Shown here: in pieces, positions 49,401 through 61,762 of the stretch | Layout of the letters: each line of letters opens with the position of its first letter | Numbering within the stretch: the stretch's first letter is position 1 | From: Rostratula benghalensis | Taxonomy: Eukaryota > Chordata > Aves > Charadriiformes > Rostratulidae | Reading direction: 5' to 3' | Length of the DNA stretch: 64,000 nucleotides | NCBI GenBank assembly: GCA_013399305.1 | Contig: VXAI01000013.1 | Coordinates: 5,456,846 to 5,520,845 of the forward strand | Notes under the pieces: generated by a model | Seen by the model: only the letters and a program-made list of their open reading frames with translations | Database searches by the model: none | Told to the model about the DNA's origin: nothing | Program-made: the position numbers and the translations under genes

Positions 49401-52400
49401 AAGGGAATATATTTATGATAAAGACCGACTTTTTAAGACAGTTGTATTGGAATAAAAATATTTATAAGACTACAGCTAACAGCTAAATACTACATGCCAA
49501 TGGCTTGGTGTCTAACAGCCTTTGTACCACTTTCCAGAACAGAAATGCATTATAATGAGTGATGAGATGCTACTGCTGCAAGAGAAATGTCCCGACAAAT
49601 AATAATGCATTTTAAGTGTGAAAACAAAGCAAACAATTCCCCAAGCACTCTCATTTTCATGATGCATTGTCTTTGCCTGCATTTTCTCTCATTTTCTGTT
49701 TTTCATGTCTTCCTCTTAGAACAGAAACAGTTTGAAGTACAGATTGTCCTTTTGGGGGGCAAGGAGGCAATTTCTGTAACACCAAGTATGTTGTCATCAC
49801 AAAGCAAGTATTATCTATCACTTCAGCTTGCACTTAAACTTGACTGTGTTGTTCCATCCTTTTTCTCCCAAAATAATTTGAAGTCTGTTGTTTGGCCAAT
49901 TTAGAAACTTTTGGAAAGCAATTGCACCACATGCCTTCAGATGCTTTGTAGAACAGTATGGACAATGAATCTTTGTGAGCCTCTCTGTCCTCTAGGGAGT
50001 ACTTCAGAGCAGAATCTGTGGTAAGTGCCCTGAATGGGTCTAAAATGAGTGAATTGCACTGGACTGTTTGTCCTTATTCTCCCGTGAATGCTTCCTTTCT
50101 CGTAGTGCATAAATACAGATGGAGATACAATGCTAAGATTTTTCTCTTTGCTGGGAGCATAGACATTGATAAGTTACGAGCTAGATAGGGTTTTACTTAT
50201 TTAATCTGCTTCACACTGCTTCTTCATTTACCTGTCTCAAATCATACAGCTTTTGATGTCTATGGCAGTTTTTACCTTCCCTTCTCATGTTCGGTCCATT
50301 TGTTCTTGCTTCTATCATTTTAGTAATGATGGGATTATTTTTTAAACAATCATAGTGGATTATCCTAGCAGCTATTGGGTCATGCAGGAGGCAACAAGTG
50401 CAGACAGACTTTCTTTTTAGTTTCAGTATGGGAAGTACGAGCTCTGACCTTTCTGGGAGATCTTTCTCTCTGCCACTTCTGCACACTACAGATTCTCAAA
50501 ATCTCTGATTCTCAGAAATACTGCTAAGGCAATGTTACCTTTATGGGATGCAAAAGAAGTTTTTTTCTTAGACGGTAAGATGCTGTTTTCCCATGGATGT
50601 ATTTCTTCCTTAAATCCTGAGATAGGAGGAAGATGCTCTATTAGAACGTGAGAGATATCATCAATAAACCTTGCAAAGCTTAAGAGGGCCTACTCTTGTC
50701 TTTGTTTTCCAGCAACCCTCCAAGTTGTGTCAATTCTTCTCCAATTTCCTTAGAACACAGAGTGAGCTCTAATGCTTTAATGTTTCTTTCCACCCAACCA
50801 TGCCCCTTCCATCCCACCGATAAACAAACCACCAAAGCTAAATAGCGTAGGGAAAGAAAGTGGCAGGTTAATTACTTACATTTTCCATTTGCTGACACTT
50901 TTTAAGTCACTAAAACAGAGACAGAAAAAAAAAAAGTTATGTGATGACAATTCGAGTAGCTTCAGCCCAATTGCTATTTGTTCATGTGCTTTTTGAGCAC
51001 TCATCTGCACTAGCAGTATATATAAATTGGAAATGAAAAAGCAATCGTGATGAGTAAAAAAATCCCATATTCCGAAACAGTATCTTTTTCATTTTAAATT
51101 AAGATATTTAGGGTGGTGGTGGGGAGTAGGGATCTGAAGGATCTCAGAAGAGGTACTCTGACTATATGGGCTGCCTGGTATTATGTTTAAAAATAGAGCA
51201 ATATTAGTATGTTCATTCAAACTGAAAGCTATCAATCCATACTTAGGTGAAAATGGTTAATGCAGGAGAACATTAATGATAAGAGGGAGATGAAATAGCC
51301 GATTGTTTTCATCTCTGACAAATGAGACCAGCGTAGTACTAATGATGAAAACTCTCACTTACATAACTTCCACTTTTCAGTCAAGTAGAATAAAAATTAG
51401 AACAAGTGACTCTAGAGGAAAATTCAGTGAATTGAAGGACTGTTTTCCCTTCCTTATTGCACTTGCCCATGTACTTAACTTTTTCCCATTCTGTGTTAAA
51501 TCACAGAATTGGATCTTATGTTTAAAAAGATTGTATCCTAAGAGAGAGACACTATCTATCAAAAGAGAGAAAGCGCTGGGTTTTGTTGTGTCTTGTACAG
51601 CACTAAATAAATACTAAAAAGTCAGCAAACTGAGGAGATCCTCAGCAAGGCAAATAGAGATGTGGGCTATTGATTTTGAACAGCTGTGTGTTTTTCTGAA
51701 GTTTGCAGGTACCAAAGGAGGTAGTTATGCATAAGCTAATCATGCTCTGTGATTGTGAAATAAAGAAGTATGATAAGTAAATGGGGTTTTTTTCTAGTCT
51801 TTTTGGTATGGCTGTGTTTACTACTCATCATTTTTGAGTATATATATTTCCTTTTTAAAGTCTGTTTCTTTCAATCTCCAGTTTCCTCTTTCTGCTTTTT
51901 TTTCTAGCTGCTTTTGTTGTCCTTCACCTTCTTCCCTCATTCAGGGTCGGACACCTTCCTTCTGGAATGTGTTTGCTGGATAACTAATTGGACCAATAGT
52001 GTAGTGAGAGTAAGCCTGTTTTCAGTGATGTCTCCAAGGCATGCTGTGTTGCATGTTGAAGTTAACAGCCTTTTCCTGGCTTATGGTGGCTAAAAGAGAC
52101 CCTCTGAGATTCTTGCCACCTGGAACTTTCCCTTGGTCCCTAAAGGGAGGAGTTGTTGTCAGATGAGATCAGCGTACTGGGAACAAAGTTTTCAGCTCTT
52201 TTGTAAGGAGGGAAGAAACTCTGGAAGTAATCTGTTGATGAGCTCCTAGTGCCTGCTGAATTTCACTCTGCTAACCAAGCAAATGCACTTTGGCAAAAAG
52301 AGGTTTTGTACATGACTACTTTGCCAAGTAGATGGTGATGAATACAAACCAAGGGCAGTGAGCACATTGCAGCCTTACACAGTGGGAGGAAGAAGTTCCT

Positions 52401-54860
52401 TACCTGGCTGAGGAAAACCTGTGCTTTGTATATCCATGCTCAGATAGTTTCATGTCTGCTTTAATTGCCAAGTCTTGAATAAACTGGGAAAACAGCACGA
52501 AAATAGGTTGTTGATAACTTACCTGGCTTCATGACAAGACCCTGCATTTAACTTGAAAGCAGGCAAATGTGTGCTTCAAAGCATAAAACTTTTCCCTCCC
52601 TTTGGGGTTGTGTGTTGTTCAGTGTAAAATACTGTCAAATTTGCTTAAGGTCTATATCAGTCAATACATTAAAAGGATAGATGTTGTAAAAAATCTCACC
52701 TAGTGAGGTGTTTAGGTTTCATTTGCTATAAGATAATTAACATCTTCCCCATGGCAGGCTGACAGCTGGAGTACCATTTCTTATTATGGAACTAGGGAAT
52801 TTAATGATTTATTCTGGATCCACTTTGAGTAATCTTTGTCCTGTATCTGAAGGTCTTGAGAAGCATCTACAGAGATAATATGGATTTTAGTAGAAGACAA
52901 CTTTTGGGTAGAAGAGCCTAGGCCTGTACAGAAACTGCTTAGTGTCCAGTGACATTTATGTATTTATTTCTACAGTTAAAGAGGAATGATGAGTGGACTG
53001 TGTAGGTATGATTTCAGACCTCATGGCTTTGTCTACAGCAGACATACAGTATCCTAGCCAGGAGGAAAGCAACATGCAGAGGGAACAGTGATTTCTCCCT
53101 AGCAGACATCAGATGTCCCAGTCCCATTAATGAACACAGAATTACTGAGACTTCTTTTAACAAGCAGGCTGGTTTTTACATTTGACAAACCAAGCGTCAC
53201 AACATTTTTAATTTTGCAGATTTGTTTCTGCTGTCCTTCTACCTGTTCATCAGCTAATTTCTCCCTGCCATAGACAACTGGAAGATGAGAAGTCATTTTT
53301 GTAATTGCTTGCTTGTAATTACCCTCATGCAGGGTCTAGCATGCCTCTTGCTGGCTGCCACCATTGAGTATGAGGCTGTGGTCCTGAACCACGCAAACAT
53401 TCATTGCTGGTGTGATCAAAGTCACTCAGGAGGAAAGCTGGACCGCTTTGGAGCTGTGTATCCAGGTGATATTTGGAGAATAACTCCTCTGGAGCTGCTG
53501 GTACCACCTGAGGGCCAGTACCACGGTGTAAAGTCCCTCAGCACGCTCCAGCCAGCCAGTGACCACTGGGGCTGTGTGGAAGGGGAAAGGGGAGACTGTA
53601 CTTTTGAAGAGAAGATCTCTGTGTCTGTAGCAAGTAGAGCTATTGTTAAAGTCATCCACAGCTGTGTTCATAGCAGCAGCAGTATATAACTTTCTGTGTC
53701 TCACAAGGGTGCAAAAGCTACTGTTGCTGTTGAAAGGAGGAAAGCCTTGAAAGGAGGATAAATAAGCTCATTCCAAAAGGATGTCTGGGTAACTGTAATA
53801 AATGATTCCGGGAGAAAACACTGCTTCAGGGTGAAAGAGTTTTGTGGAATTTTTTTAATGGTGATTGTCACTATAGCTCTGTTTGCTCTGGTGCCCAAGG
53901 CACGAACATTGCAGTACATGAGTCTGTGAAATGTGTAGCCATCAGGAAGAGAAATTTGCAAAGGCTTTGGGCAGTTGCTTGTGCCAATTTGACAAAGGAG
54001 GCAAAGAAACAAATCCCAGTGCACAATGTTGTGTATTACACTTACAATCATGTAAGCCTAGAGCAGTAACGTGTGTTTTAATTTGCAAGAATATGTTTTT
54101 TGGTGTGTTGTTTTTTGTTTGTTTGTTGGTTTGTTTTTTTTTACAATAGCAGGTTGCTAAACTGTGAGGAATGTCCAGTGTGCGGCTATGATATTGTCCA
54201 AAAGAGTTGAAGAAAACAAAGTAAACCTTCTGAAGATTTCAACTTGTGAGGGTCTCTGAGCAATTACTGTTGATAGGAAGAAATCATAGCTTAACATACT
54301 CCAGAAGGATAGTAAACATGATATTTAAAAAAAAAATAATTAAATGCAGATTATGCTTCTTCAGATTATCATGTCTTATTACACTGAAGTGAGAAAAGGA
54401 AATTAAATTTAATGTAATGTAGTATTTTAAGGAAGCTTAAAAAAACACAGAAAAAACTTGCTGTTCACCAAAATTTAAGATTTTTTTTTTTTATTCAGCA
54501 TTTTTTTCACCTGAATTAGAGAAAACTCTATAGTGGTATAATTTTAGGAGAAGAAACCTATGATTAAAAAAATCATGATAGAAATACTTGAATACAGAAA
54601 TAGGAGTGATCTTTTAAATTTGAGTGTCTTTTGCTTTTCCTGGGGGTTAGGACTTTGTTCTGAAAACTTGGATAAAGAAAAATAGCCCTTTAAATCTGAC
54701 AATTTAATTGGGAAAAAAAATCATAGTTCCTGGAGAATATTTATAGAGGGTGAAAGGGAACGAGGGAGGAAGATGACATGCAAGCCAGTCTATTTTCCTA
54801 AAAACATAAAAAGTAATTCTGATTTCAAAATACTGAGCAAATTCAGTAAGTAGCTTAATT
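46449..54860 (+). other. CADPS2: intronic sequence, mostly unique
   Basis: Contains G/T tracts (46984-47007, 54094-54141) and a GC-richer stretch at 53285-53700 with overlapping open frames on both strands that I do not recognise. The 154-codon - strand frame at 48708-49172 is a hydrophobic chance reading without family features. No mobile element was identified. Confidence 0.5.
54094..54141 (+). repeat. T/G low-complexity tract
   Basis: TTTTTTGGTGTGTTG followed by repeated TTTG units and a T run (GTTTGTTTGTTGGTTTG). Confidence 0.75.
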
Positions 54861-54905
54861 TCATAGAATTGTCTAGGTTGGAAGGGACCTTCCACTCAAT
54901 TTCAG
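54861..54905 (-). mobile_element. very short CR1 3' end
   Basis: TCATAGAATTGTCTAGGTTG followed by GAAGGGACCTTCCACTCAAT is the reverse complement of the last 40 or so bases of CR1. The rest of the element is absent. Confidence 0.8.
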
Positions 54906-56539
54906 CAGCCAACAGCCAACAGTTTTTAAAAGTAGCTAATAAAATACATTGGTAGCTATTGGTCTATTAGAATATAAATGCTGTTTCAATGGCTAATGAA
55001 GTAATTTTATTCAACTAGCATAAAAATAATTAACACATACTTTTAGATTCACAAACCTACTGCCTGAGCTATTTATTTTTCACTCAAAATGACCTTGTTC
55101 TTGTAGTCTGACTACTTGATCAGACTAAATCTAATCTGAACATCAACTACATAATATTTGGAGTGGGTTTTTTTAATTTCTTTTAAGACTCTCTTAAGTG
55201 CCCTGAGAACGTCCTGTCTGAAACAATATTTTCTTCTGCAGCTCCAGGGTATAGCAGCAAACAGTATTGCTTATAATGTGTGTTAATTCCTACAGGCATA
55301 AACCTTTATTCTTAAAATATTTACTTGTAGAAGCTGTTCTCCAAACTGTCAGACGTTTTTAGTACCTTCATCAAACTAGCCCCAGTTCTTGGTGCAATGC
55401 ATTGTGGTGGTTTCAAAATGCAATAGAGCTACTGAGGACTGTATGACCTGATCCCGGAGAACATTGCTCATGCTAATGACTGAAATGGGGAATATTTTTA
55501 TTCCTGTGGAACAGGAAGGACTTTGAGAAGTGGGTGAGAGCTGTTGACTGCAAGAGCTGTTGTATGAGAGGCTTTGAGGACCTGCTGTAGTAGCAACAAA
55601 GGTGCTATTTAATATGACACAGTAAATGTTCTGTGCTTTGTTTTGCAACAAGTGATTCTTCTGGCACAGCATGATGATGCATGTCACACCAAATTTTTAA
55701 GTAAGAAACTTATTTCAATTCCTTTAAGGTCCTAGAAAAAGAATTATTTGCAGAAATTCTAGAGCTCAATTTAGCATTGAAAATTCTGACCACTTTAAAA
55801 AAAAATATAAAAATCTGTGTGTCATAAGCTCAAGAGTCATCATAACTGTAAGAAGCATATCAGTAGTTTGGGTGGAGAGCACTCAACAGCCTATCAGAAA
55901 ACTGAAAAGCATTCACAAACTTGAGTGTTCCTGGAACTTCCATCAAATTCCTTTTTTGCCCTTGTTCAGTCTTTAACAAAAAGTTATTTATATTCATTTA
56001 TATTCTTTTAATCTTAATTGACAATGTCCAATATGACATAGTTGCCATTAATATTAATATAGTTCTAGCTTTGTTTCAAGCAAGCTTAAAGTAAAAAAAA
56101 AAAAACCCAAAACAAAAAAACCAAAACCCAACCCTTTAATACAAGAATGATTCCCTGAGGTTGAAATGGAGCCCCTGTAGCTGTGTGTCTGTGTCAGTTT
56201 CATAGGGTTCTCCTGAAAATCTCTCCAATGAGGAATCTCTGTAAGCCTTACCTTCTTATCTGACAATCTGTTTTCTTAATTGTATTAAAAGTTCAGTTTT
56301 AACGTTGGTGTGTTTAAAGGGTCTCCCAAACCAGTTGCAGTACATTGGCATGAATAAATACATTGGAGATGTAGATAACTAACGAGTTGGCTCATCCGTC
56401 TTTGTGATCTGGTGTAGGAGGGAGAGCGTTTGGCCCTCGTATAGCAGTAGACTTATAATTTATGTGTGTGATATGGCTTGAAAGCTCTGGAAACACTTGA
56501 AAGTTGGTATGTGTGTTGATGTCAGAGGTTGCCTGTGTG
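54906..56539 (+). other. CADPS2: intronic sequence, nothing recognised
   Basis: Unique AT-rich intron. The only feature is an A/C low-complexity tract at 56092-56135. Confidence 0.5.
56092..56135 (-). repeat. A/C-rich low-complexity tract
   Basis: A12-CCC-AAAACAAAAAAACC-AAAACCCAACCC. It is the reverse-complement type of the G/T tracts. Confidence 0.75.
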
Positions 56540-56618
56540 CTTTGATCACAAGCCCATGGTTGATGGTTGGACTCAATGTTCTGAAAGGTTGCTTCCAATC
56601 TACACAATTCTATGATTG
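56540..56618 (+). mobile_element. CR1 LINE 3' terminal fragment
   Basis: ATGGTTGGACTCAATGTTCT, then GAAAGGTTGCTTCCAATCTA and CACAATTCTATGATTG are the CR1 3' terminus on the + strand. The upstream limit is uncertain. Confidence 0.8.
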
Positions 56619-57999
56619 GGAGTTGCTTTCCTAGGCGTTTTGTTCCAGGCTGGAAAGAGGACAATGTGGGAGTCAGCACCTGGTGGAGTCTTTAGAATAA
56701 CTTCACCATTAAAGACTGTGTCTGGATTGGTGGTGCTACCTGAATGACCACACTGCAGTGCTTGCAGCTCCTTAGCAAGTCTCAGAAGGCCAATGGAAAT
56801 GGAGACCTGGAAAGTCCTAGTTAGAAGGAGATAGCATAATTTCACAAGGAAAATAAAGTGTGCAGCATCAATTGGAACAATTTGGTGCAATCACTTATAA
56901 ATGTTCAAGTGTAGGTAATGAAGCATTTCCTACAGTCTATGGCAGTGTGGAGGATACTCTTACAGCTGTAGTTGGTAGTCTAGAATAAAAGGACAGTTTA
57001 TGCTTGTCAGAATGGCATACAAGGTACAAGGCATCATAGCAATAGAAGTAGGAAGCTACCACAGCTCCTTAGTGAACCATTATTTAGAGTCCCTCTCTGT
57101 GTGTAAAGGCTGTGGTGTTTTATTCCACCCATTACTGTGCTGGAACATGCAGCTTGGGTCCAGTAATGCCAGAGTTTAACAGAAGTGAAAAAAGCTATTA
57201 GGCAGTTTCCACTATGTGTTGCAAAGAAAGGCCAGAAGGAAGCTGATTCAGATGCTGTCTAGTATGTCTAGAAGTTTGATGTCCCGAGGTGTAATGTGCA
57301 TTTTGAGCTGCAGCCATCTTTTCCGTGAGAGATGCACTGAGCCCTCGCTGTTAAGACATAGGACATACCTGGAGTGTAAACGTGATCTCCTCAAAGGCAG
57401 AGGAACAGTAGGGAAAAGCACTCCTGTCAAAAAAGAGGAAAAAGCCCTAACTGCTCTCATGGTAAATGAAGTTCCCATTGCTGGTTTGCTGAATGAAGAA
57501 GAGAACATTGGTGCAGCTGCACGACTAGAAGGTGCACAGGTGCCAGATAAGTAAGGAGTTTCCTCACTCCTCAGACTGAGAAATTCTTGGAGTCCTTCTG
57601 CCCTTCTCAGAACCGTTTTGAATTTCGAAAGAGCAAACAAAGTTTTCCATAAACAAACTCCTCTGTTACCACAGAAAGCTTGTACTCAAAACATAAGAAG
57701 CAGTAAGTCATAGCTGAATTTAGTTTGGCTCCAAAATGGGTAATAGATGAACATGATTTACGGCAGTGCTTTACTCTGTAGACACGTGCATAACAGACAC
57801 ATATGCGTTTATATACATATCCACATTGCTATTCCCTAAAATTGAAATTGTACTTTTCACATGATCAATAAGAAGGCAATTTTACCTTGAAAGAAGTGTT
57901 CCATTATAGCTTATTACCAACAAACCCAAGGATTTTTATTTTATAACACTGGATATATCACAGATGTGAGAAATTTTCTGCAGGAGATTTGTATTTTAG

Positions 58000-58036
58000 A
58001 CATAACATTTTTACATAACATTTTTACAACATTTTT
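58000..58036. repeat. triple 13-bp tandem repeat
   Basis: ACATAACATTTTT occurs at 58000-58012 and 58013-58025, followed by an 11-bp copy (ACAACATTTTT) at 58026-58036. Confidence 0.9.
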
Positions 58037-58104
58037 ACACGGGTTACATTCCGTGTTTTACTTTGGAAGAGACTGAAAGTGAGATTTAGGTTAAAAATCC
58101 TAAT

Positions 58105-58133
58105 GTGCATATACTTTTCCCTTTCAGGTAATG
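58105..58133 (+). other. CADPS2: candidate recursive splice site
   Basis: A pyrimidine-rich ACTTTTCCCTTTCAG is directly followed by GTAATG (junction 58127/58128). That is an acceptor fused to a donor with no exon between them. A CTAAT branch-like motif lies about 25 nt upstream of the AG. The donor half is weaker than GTAAGT. The site is 4.7 kb before the 333-bp exon in a 38-kb intron. Confidence 0.3.
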
Positions 58134-58195
58134 CACACTGTTTTTTTTTGTTTTTTCACTGTTTGCTTGTTTTTTCAGTCCTTCATTTAAAAAGT

Positions 58196-58213
58196 GGGGG
58201 GGCAGGGGGGGGG
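58196..58213 (+). other. G-run, potential G-quadruplex
   Basis: G7, CA and G9 lie together. Enough G is present for four runs of three within 18 bases, so a quadruplex is possible on the sense strand (also in pre-mRNA). Confidence 0.4.
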
Positions 58214-59647
58214 AAGGTTTAGATCATAAATTTTCTCTCTATGAAGTCCTTTTGCAAGGCTTTCTGCCAGAGAATAGAATTTATAAAATAATTTGGTAAG
58301 AGTGAGCTTAGTGCATTGCCAGTTGATGCTGAGCCAGGCTCTGCTAGAGCTGGTGTATAAATTGTGAAAGGTTGGGCTTTACTTGTGCGTAGCAGAATTA
58401 CAAAATGCTACATTTTGTAAATCATGCCGCTTATACAAACTCACAGAAACATTCTAGGTATTGTTATAGGTATTACATTGGGTTTTTTTCTTCCAAACTG
58501 GCTAACAAGGTGACCTTAAAAGAAAACTCCATCAGTATCCATTTTCCAAATGAAATAAAACACTATAGAAGTTCGTTATGCATGGCCTAACATACCTCAG
58601 ATTTAATCCATTTAGAAAGAAAAGGTAAAGGTTATCTGTACTTGAGTTTATGCAAACTCTTTTACCCATTGCTTATGTTTTTTCCTAAGCTTTACAGTAG
58701 AGATTAAGATTATTGTACATATATAGTTGGTTAAATATGGTATGATGTTTGACAAAAAAAATCTTGCTCAATGGGTATGTGCTCGAAGGTGGGTTTTGTG
58801 GTTCTCTGTTTAGTATTTCCAGTATTTTCTCAAGTTGTAGGCACTGCTATAACATGATTTTTCATCTCTAAATAGAAACACACTTTTAATCTAACTATGT
58901 AGTGTTAAAGACTATTTTGAATTAAGCTTTTTACTATCATTTGCAGCAGATGAAATTGCATATTTATAAAGATTGGATAAAACAGGAATTTAAACTATAC
59001 ATCAGTAGATAGATGCAAATTATAATTGTTACTGTAATTATAAGGGAAGAGAAAATTTTTTTAAAACTTCCTTACCTGATCATCTTTGAGGGGTTTTGGT
59101 GTGAGAAATTTATCGAAGACTGTAGGTTTGATTCAGTCTAAGAGTATTTAGAAGAGCTATAAAAATGTGAATTGAAATAGTTCCTCAGGATGGATATGTT
59201 GGGCTGATCAAAACCTATCGTGTAGATATCTATTTTTTCCTGAATGCACAGTATGTGTTAATAGAGTGGGATTTTTGGTATTTGATAGTTTGTTAGCAGC
59301 AGGTAACGTGAGTGGATGTGGACTTAGATTTAAGGAACCAACAGTGATACTAAAAGTTCGAACACCAACTTAGAAATTCAGTGTTTGGTGGAAACAGGAA
59401 ACAATAATTGAAAACTTTGACTCCTGTCAAATTATTTCTAAATAATACAAATATTTCCAAATGATGGTGGCTGATCTGCCAAATCTAGTTCCCTGTAGAA
59501 ATAGATTTCTGTGTCCCCTCAATAACTTCTGGTGTTTTATATTTTGCATTCAAACCTCTAATTTATTTTTTTTTCTCTCCATTTCCCCTCTAGTGTTGAG
59601 AAACTTGAGATAACATTTTAACACTGGAGGTTTTTGAATAATTACTT

Positions 59648-59667
59648 AATTAGAACTAATTCTAATT
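59648..59667. promoter_or_regulatory. homeodomain-type palindrome
   Basis: A perfect 8-bp inverted repeat (AATTAGAA and TTCTAATT) is separated by CTAA. It contains three TAAT/ATTA cores, with further TTAATTA just upstream. It resembles a paired homeodomain site inside a possible conserved element. Function is unproven. Confidence 0.3.
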
Positions 59668-61369
59668 GTCAGGTAATCCAAGGGAATAAAAGGAAGAAGA
59701 ACCAACAAGGCGGTGAACATACTTAATTAGTATTTTGCTTTAAAGATGGATGCCAACACAAATATTTCCCCTAATGGGGATAAATCCACATTGAAGAAAA
59801 AGTGGAAACTACAGTAAGACACTACAAAAGATTATAAATTTAATTGTAAAAGGGAATGGTGGTGAGAAAGTACCACCCATGTTGTAAAGCACGTATGTAT
59901 CCCATTCTGAAGTCCTGACCTAGACACAGATACTCAGACAGATAGGTTTGCTGGAACAACAGTGCAAACAATAACTCCATTGGCATGAAACTGGTGGCAT
60001 ACCATCCTCCATATAGTAGCAATTCCCATAAAGCTTATATTTAGAATTTAAACAACACAAAACAAACAAACAAAAAAGAAAAAAAAAGCAGCCATAAAAC
60101 AGGCCAGAAAAGCTTTGAAAATGAGGAGATCTCAAGAAACATAACATGTAACTGAAGCAACGGATTTTTAATTTAACATGAAGTGTACCATATGTCTTTC
60201 AGGAATGGGAATAAAGAGACATCTAATAGCTTTTTAATGCATTCTACTGTGTCAAATTTGAGGCACATATGGTACTCACTCCTAACCAAATTTCCTGTCT
60301 CTTATGGTTTTCTGTTGCAAACAAAGTCTAAAAATTGAGTCTGTTCAAATGTTATTATTATTTTTTAATGAGCTCAAATTCATTTTAAAGCCAATGTTAA
60401 CATTTTTTGCCATCAGAAAAAGTTTTGGTAAATTGCCACTCATAAAGGAGTAATACAATAAGAGCTTTAGGTCCAGGGCATTCCTTTTCAGAACCAACCA
60501 TGTACTTTTTGTAGTCAATTTTTCATATCTTGGGTTTGTACGTTGAGAAAATTCCTTTATTATCCACCATCTTTTTTGAAAGAGTTAACTTGGAATAATT
60601 TTTGAATATTTAATAAAATACAGTTGTGAGTTGATGCACTTCAAAAGGGAACATTTTAAGGTCAGGGATACGGGAAAATTGTACTTGGTATTTACATATA
60701 CCTATATAAAAATTTATTTTGCCCAACATGAACATGTCATCACTTCCTCCATTGTATGGGCACCAAATGTTACAATAGTCCTCCCCTTCCATAGGTTAGT
60801 ATTGAAAAATGGAGCAGATTTTTCCTGCAGTCTCCTAGAAAAGCAACTTGAAATTCAGAAATAAAATTTTAATTAGTCTAGTTCATAAGTTAAGGGAAGT
60901 GCTAGCAGCTTTTCAGCCCTTGCGTTGTGGATTAGTGGGTTTGAATAATATGAGTGAGAGAAAGTAATGAAAGGTGAATGTTCTTCTTCTGATCTCACAG
61001 TGTTGTTTGGCAGATACCTTTTATTCGTTACACTGATCCAGTTATATTGGCAATACACAGGGTCATGTAATCTTAGATAAACATGAGATTTGGGGAGGGG
61101 AAGAGCCTATATATATTCTTAATTTCATTCTTCTGCATCTGCTAGCTGTCATTTACTATGCAAATTAATGTGATGGAAGATTTAATACTGTTTATGAACA
61201 AAACAAAGTAGCTGAATTTTGTCGGAAGTCACCTTGATAAAATACTTCTCCCCCATTTGCTTTCCAGCAGACTGATAAAACAAGGAAAGGCTTAATATCC
61301 TTGAACCTGTTTGCATTGACAGTTTTATTGCTGGGTGGAATTTCTGATGATTATTTGTTCTGAAATGAG

Positions 61370-61762
61370 ATTAAATATTGGAAGGGACCATCGCGTTCCA
61401 ATGCCCCTACCATGGGCAGACCACCTCCCACTAGATGAGATTGCTCAAAGACCCATCCAGTCTGGACGTGAACACTTCCAGGGATGGGGCATTCAGAGCT
61501 TCTCTGGGCAACCTGTTCCAGTGCCTCACTGCCCACAGAGTAAAGAATATTTTCCTAATATCTAATCTAAATTTCCCCTCTTTCAGTTTAAATCCATTAC
61601 CCCTTGTCCTATTACACTCCTCATAAAGTATCACTCTCCATCTTTCCTATAGATCCCCTTCAGGTTCTGGAAGGCTGCTATAAGGTCTCTCTGGAGCCTC
61701 CTCTTCTCCAGGCTTCACAACCCCAACCAATTTCAGCTGTGCTCGGTGTGTTGGGGGAGCAC
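61370..61762 (-). mobile_element. CR1 LINE 3' portion, about 390 bp
   Basis: Reverse-complement CR1. TTGGAAGGGACCATCGCG comes first, then CACCTCCCACTAGATGAGAT, TGGGGCATTCAGAGCTTCTC, GGGCAACCTGTTCCAGTGCC, TTACCCCTTGTCCTATTACA, TATAAGGTCTCTCTGGAGCC and TCTTCTCCAGGCTTCACAAC. It is well preserved but lacks the ATTCTATGA tail. It ends about 1 kb before the coding exon. The overlapping open frames on both strands are parts of this repeat. Confidence 0.92.

Larger units (their letters stand above)
56619..61369 (+). other. CADPS2: intronic sequence before the distal CR1
   Basis: Includes open frames on both strands at 57216-57640 that I do not recognise, a triple short repeat (58000-58036), a recursive-splice-like site (58127/58128), a G-rich run (58196-58213) and a homeodomain-type palindrome (59648-59667) in an AT-rich block (about 59560-59720). 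The remainder is unremarkable. Confidence 0.5.
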
